From an uncultured Actinomycetes bacterium (GTDB lineage Bacteria > Actinomycetota > Thermoleophilia > Solirubrobacterales > 70-9): a DNA stretch of 64,000 bases. The position numbers were made by a program, and so were the translations under genes. The stretch's first letter is position 1; each line of letters opens with the position of its first letter. Of the stretch, positions 59,182 through 64,000 are shown piece after piece. Location: assembly GCA_946482365.1 (NCBI GenBank), contig CAMLQY010000002.1, forward strand, positions 1-64,000, given 5' to 3'. The notes below the pieces were generated by a model that worked only from the letters and a program-made list of their open reading frames with translations, had not been told where the DNA came from and ran no database searches.

Positions 59182-59769
59182 ATGGACGCTCATGCTCACT
59201 CCCACGACCATGCCCATCATCACGAGATGCCGACCGAGGGGGCGGCGCTCACCGGGGTCGCGATCAGCGCCACCCTCCACTGCCTGACCGGATGCGCGAT
59301 CGGCGAGGTCGCCGGCCTGGCGATCGGCACGGCGGCCGGCTTCTCCGACCTCGGCACCATCGCCCTCGCCGTCACCCTCGCTTTCCTCTTCGGCTACACG
59401 CTCACCAGCCTTCCGCTCCTGCGCGCCGGCATGGCGCTCTCCGCCGTGATCCCGGTCGCACTCGCCTCCGACACGCTCAGCATCGCGACGATGGAGATCG
59501 TCGACAACGCCATCGTCCTCGCGATCCCCGGTGCGATGGAGGCAGGGCTCGGCGACCTGCTCTTCTGGGGCAGCCTCTCCTTCGCCCTGGTAATCGCCGG
59601 AGCCGTGGCGATGCCCGTGAACCGCTGGCTGATCGCCCGCGGCAAGGGGCACGTCGCGGTGCACGAAACCGGAATCCACGGCGGGCCCCCGGTGAGGCTC
59701 GTCGCCTACGTGGCCGCTGCGGCCGGCGTCTTCGGCAGCGCCGTGCTGATCGCGGAGCTCCTCTCGTGA
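59182..59769 (+). CDS. DUF4396 membrane protein with His-rich N-terminus
   Basis: 195 residues. The start MDAHAHSHDHAHHHEMP is a metal-binding stretch. Then comes LTGVAISATLHCLTGCAIGEV (conserved His/Cys in the first helix), LAFLFGYTLTSLPLL, SIATMEIVDNAIVLAIPGAME and FWGSLSFALVIAG. Four to five helices. Coupled by GTGA to csoR and preceded by a CsoR box, so copper or another thiophilic metal is the likely cue. A metal export or shuttling role is inferred. Confidence 0.82.
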   Translation: MDAHAHSHDHAHHHEMPTEGAALTGVAISATLHCLTGCAIGEVAGLAIGTAAGFSDLGTIALAVTLAFLFGYTLTSLPLLRAGMALSAVIPVALASDTLSIATMEIVDNAIVLAIPGAMEAGLGDLLFWGSLSFALVIAGAVAMPVNRWLIARGKGHVAVHETGIHGGPPVRLVAYVAAAAGVFGSAVLIAELLS

Positions 59770-60053
59770 ACGCGGCAACGATCCACGGCTACACCGAGGA
59801 CAAGGACGCGGTGCTGAAGCGCCTGCGCCGGATCGAGGGCCAGGTGCGCGGGGTCGAGCGCATGGTCGAGGAGAACCGCTACTGCATCGACGTCGTCACC
59901 CAGGTGACGGCGATCCAGGCGGCGCTCGACAAGGTCGCCCTCGAGCTGCTCTCCGACCACGCCGCCCACTGCGTCGTCGGCGCCGAGGACGGCAAGCGGG
60001 AGGAGCGCACCGAGGAGCTGATGGGAGCAGTGAAGAGGCTGTTGAGGCGCTGA
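59766..60053 (+). CDS. csoR: Copper-sensing repressor, CsoR family
   Basis: 95 residues from GTG at 59766. LKRLRRIEGQVRGVERMVEENRYCIDVVTQVTAIQAALDKVALELLSDHAAHCV is the family core. Cys40, His65 and Cys69 match the Cu(I) ligands of CsoR in spacing. The arrangement autoregulates: Cu(I) releases the protein from the 59150 operator. Confidence 0.93.
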   Translation: MNAATIHGYTEDKDAVLKRLRRIEGQVRGVERMVEENRYCIDVVTQVTAIQAALDKVALELLSDHAAHCVVGAEDGKREERTEELMGAVKRLLRR

Positions 60054-60056
60054 GCG

Positions 60057-62609
60057 CTACTCGTACTGGAGGGACTGGAGGACGTTGAGCCGCGAAGCGC
60101 GGCGCGCCGGCGGGATCGCCGCCAGCACGCCGGCCAGGGCGGCGAAGACCAGCATCCAGGCCAGCTGGCCGACCGGGTAGGAGAGGGCGAAGCCTTCGTC
60201 CTTCAGCGGCTGGGCGATCAGCGCCGCGAAGATCATCCCGATCACCATTCCCAGCAGGGCCCCGATCAGGGCCGTGATCACGGCCTCGTAGCGGATCATC
60301 GTCCGCACCTGGCGACGCGACATGCCGATCGCGCGCAGCATGCCCAGCTCGCGGGTGCGCTCGTGGATCGAGAGCGCCAGCGTGTTGGCGATCCCGAAGA
60401 GGGAGACGATCACCGCCAGCGCCAGCAGCGCGTAGATCAGGCCGAGCAGTTCGTTGATCTGCGCTTCTTGGTTCTCCTTCAGTTCCTGCTGGTTGCGCAC
60501 CTCGACCACGGGGAACTCGCGGTCCATCGTCTCGATCAACGCCGCCTGGACCTTCTCCGCGTCCGCGCCCGGAGCGAGCTTGACGAAGTCGATCGCGTCG
60601 TCGCGCTGGTCGAAGGCGGTGGCCATCAGTCGCTGGGTGACGAGCGCGCCGCCGAGCAGTTCGGCCTTGTCTTCGAATTCGCCGACGACCGTGAGCTCGG
60701 GCCGGGCCCCGATCTGCGTCAGGAAGCGGACGCGGTCGCCCAGCTCGAGGCCGCTGCCGGAGGCAAGCGACTTGTCGATCACCACCTCGCCGTCGGTGAG
60801 CGTCCGCAGGGTCCGCGGCCCGCCCTCGATCCACTCGATCTGGATCACCGCGCCGGCGTCGCGGTCGAGCGCCGAGACCCGCTCCCCGCCGCCACCGTCG
60901 ACGAGCTTCGCCTGGGCTGTGCGCAACGTCGAGACCAGCCCGACGCCGGGCACCTGGCGGGCGGCGCCCGCCGCCCGCGGCGAGATCGGCGAGAAGCCGT
61001 CGGAGTTCTGCAGCACCAGCTCGCCCTGGAAGCTCTCGTCGACCGCGGTGGCGATCGAGCTCTTGATGCCGGCGGCGAAGACGGTGACGAAGGCGACCAC
61101 GGCGAGGCCGATCATCAGCGCCGCCGCGGTGACCGCGGTCCGAGCCGGGTTCCGCTGCGTGTTCTCGCGGGCGAGACGGCCGGTGAGGCGCCGCAGCAGT
61201 TCCAGCGGGCGGCCGGCGAGGGAGGCGAGCGGCCGCACGAGGCGGGGGCTGAAAAGCGAGACGCCGAGCAGCACGGCGACCGCGCCGCCGCCGATCAGCC
61301 CGGCGGCGCTGCCCCCGTCGGCGCCGCCGAAGAGCCCGGCGAGGACCATCGCCAGGCCGGCCAGGCCGAGCAGCACGGCGAGCGCCGCGACGACGATGCC
61401 GCGGCGGCGGCTCTGCGGCAGCTCCAGCGCCAGCAGGGCGGCGATCGGCGGGACCCGGGTCGCGCGCAGGGCGGGAACCAGGGAGGAGAGCAGGGTGACG
61501 CCGATGCCGATCAGCAGCGAGACGACGATCGTCCGGTCCTCGGTCACCAGCGAGGTGGTCGGCAGGTCGATCCCGATCGCGACGAAGAGCGCGTTGAGCC
61601 CGACCGCGATCCCGTAGCCGGCGAGGAGGCCGATGAGGGCGCCCAGCACGCCGATCGCCAGCGCCTCGACGACGACCGTGGCGAGGATCTGCCCCCGCCC
61701 GGCGCCGAGCGTGCGCAGCATGCCGAACTCCCTGATCCGCTGCGCGACCGTGATCGAGAACGTGTTGAAGATCAGGAAGGCGCCGACGAAGAGGGCGACG
61801 AAGGCGAAGACGAGCAGCGCGATGCGCAGGAAGCCGAGGTCGTCGCGGATCTGGTCGGAGCTGCGTTCGGCGTTTTCGGAGGCGGTCTCGATCCGCAAGG
61901 AGGGATCGGCGACCGCGCGCTGCACGCGCTGCCTCAGCGTCGCTTCGGAGACACCCTCCTCGGCGGCGATCAGGATCTGGTCGAACCTGCCGCGCTTGCC
62001 GGTGATCCGCTGGGCCTCGGGCAGGGTCAGGCCGGCGATGCTGGCCCCACCCCAGGAGGCGGCGCCGAGCCTGGTCAGGCCGACGATCCGGTAGGCGGCG
62101 ACCCGTTCGACCGAGGCCAGCTTGAGCGTGTCGCCGAGCTGGAGGCCGTCCTCTTCGGCGGCGCTCTGGTCGAGCGCGACCTGGCGCGCGTCGCGGGGCG
62201 GGTGCCCCTCGACGTAGGTCTGGGTTTCGAGGCTCGCCGGCAGGTTCGAGGTGATGAACTGCGGGGCGAACTGGGCCCCGATCTGCTCGTTCTCGGCGTC
62301 GAAGAAAGCGCCCTCGGTGAAGATCTGCCCGACCGCCACCCTCACTCCCCGCACCCGCTTCGCCTTCGGCAGGACCGCCGCCGAGAAGCTCGGCACCTCA
62401 CCGGTTTCCTGCCGCACCTCCTCCCTTGCCGTGATCACGACGTCGGTCTTCGCCAGCGAGTCTTCGAAGATTTCGTCGAAGGCGGCGAAGGTGGTGTCGG
62501 TGAGGATGTAGGTACCGGCGACGAAGGCGACGCCGATCACCACCGCGAGGATCGTCGTCAGGGCGCGGATGCGCCGCGCCCAGAGGCTCTTGAGGGCGAG
62601 ACCGGCCAC
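60057..62609 (-). CDS. ABC transporter permease, FtsX/MacB-like
   Basis: 850 residues from GTG at 62609 (AGLALKSLWARRIRALTTIL). Two FtsX domains with MacB-like extracytoplasmic parts. The four-helix cores include LRIALLVFAFVALFVGAFLIFNTFSITVAQR and ALLALAVIVSLFGIANTLALSIHERTRELGMLRAIGMSRRQVR. The C-terminus is RASRLNVLQSLQYE. It works with the ATPase at 62615 (5-bp gap) as a mechanotransmission-type exporter. Substrate unknown, perhaps a lipoprotein or drug. Confidence 0.9.
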   Translation of the reverse strand: MAGLALKSLWARRIRALTTILAVVIGVAFVAGTYILTDTTFAAFDEIFEDSLAKTDVVITAREEVRQETGEVPSFSAAVLPKAKRVRGVRVAVGQIFTEGAFFDAENEQIGAQFAPQFITSNLPASLETQTYVEGHPPRDARQVALDQSAAEEDGLQLGDTLKLASVERVAAYRIVGLTRLGAASWGGASIAGLTLPEAQRITGKRGRFDQILIAAEEGVSEATLRQRVQRAVADPSLRIETASENAERSSDQIRDDLGFLRIALLVFAFVALFVGAFLIFNTFSITVAQRIREFGMLRTLGAGRGQILATVVVEALAIGVLGALIGLLAGYGIAVGLNALFVAIGIDLPTTSLVTEDRTIVVSLLIGIGVTLLSSLVPALRATRVPPIAALLALELPQSRRRGIVVAALAVLLGLAGLAMVLAGLFGGADGGSAAGLIGGGAVAVLLGVSLFSPRLVRPLASLAGRPLELLRRLTGRLARENTQRNPARTAVTAAALMIGLAVVAFVTVFAAGIKSSIATAVDESFQGELVLQNSDGFSPISPRAAGAARQVPGVGLVSTLRTAQAKLVDGGGGERVSALDRDAGAVIQIEWIEGGPRTLRTLTDGEVVIDKSLASGSGLELGDRVRFLTQIGARPELTVVGEFEDKAELLGGALVTQRLMATAFDQRDDAIDFVKLAPGADAEKVQAALIETMDREFPVVEVRNQQELKENQEAQINELLGLIYALLALAVIVSLFGIANTLALSIHERTRELGMLRAIGMSRRQVRTMIRYEAVITALIGALLGMVIGMIFAALIAQPLKDEGFALSYPVGQLAWMLVFAALAGVLAAIPPARRASRLNVLQSLQYE

Positions 62610-62614
62610 CCGGG

Positions 62615-63349
62615 CTAGTCGATCGTCTTCATCAGCTCGATCACCTCGTCGGTCGAGCCCGGGGCCGCGTCGTGGACGATCCTGCCGTCGCGGAGGGTGA
62701 TCAGGCGGTCGGCGTGGGCGGCGGCGGCCGGGTCGTGGGTGACCATGATCACCGTCTGGCCGAACTCGTCGACCGCCTGGCGCAGCAGGCGCAGGACGTC
62801 GCCGCTCGCCTTCGAGTCGAGGTTGCCCGTCGGCTCGTCGGCGAAGACGACGGTCGGCTTGGAGACCAGCGCCCGGGCGACGGCAACCCGCTGCTGCTGG
62901 CCGCCGGAGAGCTCGGAGGGCCGGTGGGCGCGGCGGTCGCCGAGGCCGACCGTGTCGACCAGCCGGTCGAGCCAGGCCTGGTCGGGCTTGCGGCCGGCGA
63001 TCGAGAGCGGCAGCACCAGGTTCTCCTCGGCGGTGAGGACCGGCAGCAGGTTGAAGAACTGGAAGACGAAGCCGAGCTTGTCGCGGCGCAGCCTGGTCAG
63101 CTCGGCGTCGTCGAGGCTGGTGATCTCCTGCCCGTCGAGGACGACGGTGCCGGCGGTCGGCTTGTCGAGCCCGGCGAGGATGTGCATCAGCGTCGACTTG
63201 CCCGAGCCCGAGGGGCCCATGATCGCGGTGAAGCGACCGCGCTCGAATCCGGTGCTGACGTCGACCAGGGCGTCGACCGCCGCCTCGCCCTCGCCGAAGC
63301 GGCGGGACACGCCGCTGGCCTCGACCACCCGCCCGTTCGATTCGTCCAT
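62615..63349 (-). CDS. ABC transporter ATP-binding protein, MacB/LolD type
   Basis: 244 residues from ATG at 63349. Walker A GPSGSGKST, FVFQFFNLLPVLTAEENL Q-loop, LSGGQQQRVAVARAL signature, VFADEPTGNLDSKASG Walker B. The Q loop FFNLL(P)VLTA is the LolD-like pattern. Located upstream of the FtsX permease. N-terminal MDESNGRVVEASG. Confidence 0.93.
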   Translation of the reverse strand: MDESNGRVVEASGVSRRFGEGEAAVDALVDVSTGFERGRFTAIMGPSGSGKSTLMHILAGLDKPTAGTVVLDGQEITSLDDAELTRLRRDKLGFVFQFFNLLPVLTAEENLVLPLSIAGRKPDQAWLDRLVDTVGLGDRRAHRPSELSGGQQQRVAVARALVSKPTVVFADEPTGNLDSKASGDVLRLLRQAVDEFGQTVIMVTHDPAAAAHADRLITLRDGRIVHDAAPGSTDEVIELMKTID

Positions 63350-63434
63350 GGCGGGCACCGTATCGAGACCGCAAGCCGCCAGCGGCACTTGGAGAAGCAA
63401 ATCGATTTGCAACACGCCCAGATAGCCTCTTTGC

Positions 63435-64000
63435 GTGGCACTGGCTGACGACTTCGACGGGTTCCTGGTCGACCTCGATGGGGTGGTCTGGGTCGGGCGC
63501 GAGCCGGTGCCCGGGGCCGCCGAGAGCTTGCGGGCGCTGATCGAGGCAGACAAGGAGATCGTCTTCGTCACCAACAACTCCGTGCGCCAGCCGGCCGCCT
63601 ATGCCACGCGGCTGCGAGAGATGGGTATCCCCACCCCAGACGACCGGGCGATCACCGCCGGGGCGTCAACCGCACAGCTGGCCGCCGAGCGGGTTGGGGC
63701 CGGCGGAACCGCGTTCGTGATCGGCGCGCCTGGGTTCAAGGAAACCGTGGCGGGCGCCGGACTGGAGCTGCTGAACGGGGAGACGGCACGGTCCGCCGAC
63801 GCCGTGGTCGTCTCGGGCCATCGCGAGTTCGACTACGCGGAGCTGCTCACCGCGACCTTCGCACTGCGAGCGGGGGCATCGCTCTTTGCGACAAGCCGCG
63901 ACCCCACCCTGCCGATGCCCGGGGGGGCCTGGCCGGGGACCGGAGCGACCCTGGCCGCCATCGAGACGGCTTCGGGGAAGGCCGCCGAGATCGGCGGCAA
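63435..64000 (+). CDS. HAD-family phosphatase, NagD/phosphoglycolate type (cut by the window edge)
   Basis: 188 codons from GTG at 63435. Motif I is FDGFLVDLDGVVWVG (nucleophile Asp and the next Asp+2 Gly-Val). VFVTNNSVRQPAAY is motif II. The C2 cap starts after TAGASTAQLAAERVG. The C-terminus with motifs III-IV is outside. The type is HAD subfamily IIA, dephosphorylating phosphoglycolate or sugar phosphates. Confidence 0.88.
   Translation, partial: MALADDFDGFLVDLDGVVWVGREPVPGAAESLRALIEADKEIVFVTNNSVRQPAAYATRLREMGIPTPDDRAITAGASTAQLAAERVGAGGTAFVIGAPGFKETVAGAGLELLNGETARSADAVVVSGHREFDYAELLTATFALRAGASLFATSRDPTLPMPGGAWPGTGATLAAIETASGKAAEIGG

Overview
The window is GC-rich (roughly two thirds G+C by eye), gene-dense, chromosomal DNA from an actinobacterium. 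It looks most like class Thermoleophilia, order Solirubrobacterales. This rests on secreted bacterial-repeat proteins, a deazaflavin (F420)-type reductase, an actinobacterial LexA box on an Rv2578c-like radical SAM gene, B12-dependent ribonucleotide reductase, and the topA-tmk-holB order. There is no phage, transposase, CRISPR array or rRNA. The taxonomic call is inference from gene content. Two tRNA genes are present (Tyr and Thr).

Layout. 1-1521: two secreted proteins. 2016-6106: an accessory stretch with three DUF2294/MpsC-like genes, an intact vapBC, a decayed PIN locus, and a phhB-arfB operon. 6143-10409: GST, a GAF-GGDEF cyclase, a zinc alcohol dehydrogenase and an HD-GYP protein. 10641-18455: a putative micro-ORF transcript, an MFS exporter, and a complete oligopeptide ABC transporter coupled to an ATP-dependent DNA ligase. 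18461-26656: a LexA-controlled radical SAM gene, YtoQ, an SGNH hydrolase, dCTP deaminase, three TetR regulators, a TetR-like protein without HTH, and a MerR/SDR pair. 26714-35687: PD-(D/E)XK protein, tRNA-Tyr, principal sigma factor, GTP cyclohydrolase MptA/FolE2, AbiEi-DUF559 protein, pgsA, MMPL exporter, ferritin-like lipoprotein and a winged-helix regulator. 35790-38710: operator palindromes, a possible 19-residue peptide gene, family 5 uracil-DNA glycosylase, an RRE-ThiF adenylyltransferase, and tRNA-Thr next to a second vapBC. 38880-44556: a secreted beta-helix/cupredoxin/multicopper oxidase/cupredoxin cluster convergent with a two-component system. 44631-55542: glycosyltransferase/DUF2304, holB-tmk-topA (topA is archaeal-type), an epimerase, siroheme dehydrogenase, hemolysin III and nrdJ. 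55546-64000: a secreted protein, a frameshifted nucleotidyltransferase pair, a P450/esterase pair, a copper-type csoR operon, a FtsX-type ABC exporter and a HAD phosphatase.

The most unusual structure is a set of long palindromes that mostly sit at gene 3' ends. Family A has three copies and family B has three. A nested class C has four full copies and one half copy. Its outer stems differ in sequence between copies, while a GC-rich inner hairpin and an asymmetric TTGAGT-like bulge are kept. Members of this class lie in frame inside holB and inside the C-terminus of the radical SAM gene, and one supplies the stop codon of the dCTP deaminase. Two gene systems also deserve attention: the secreted copper cluster (38880-42543), and the RRE-ThiF locus with its nearby small-peptide candidate (35790-37965).
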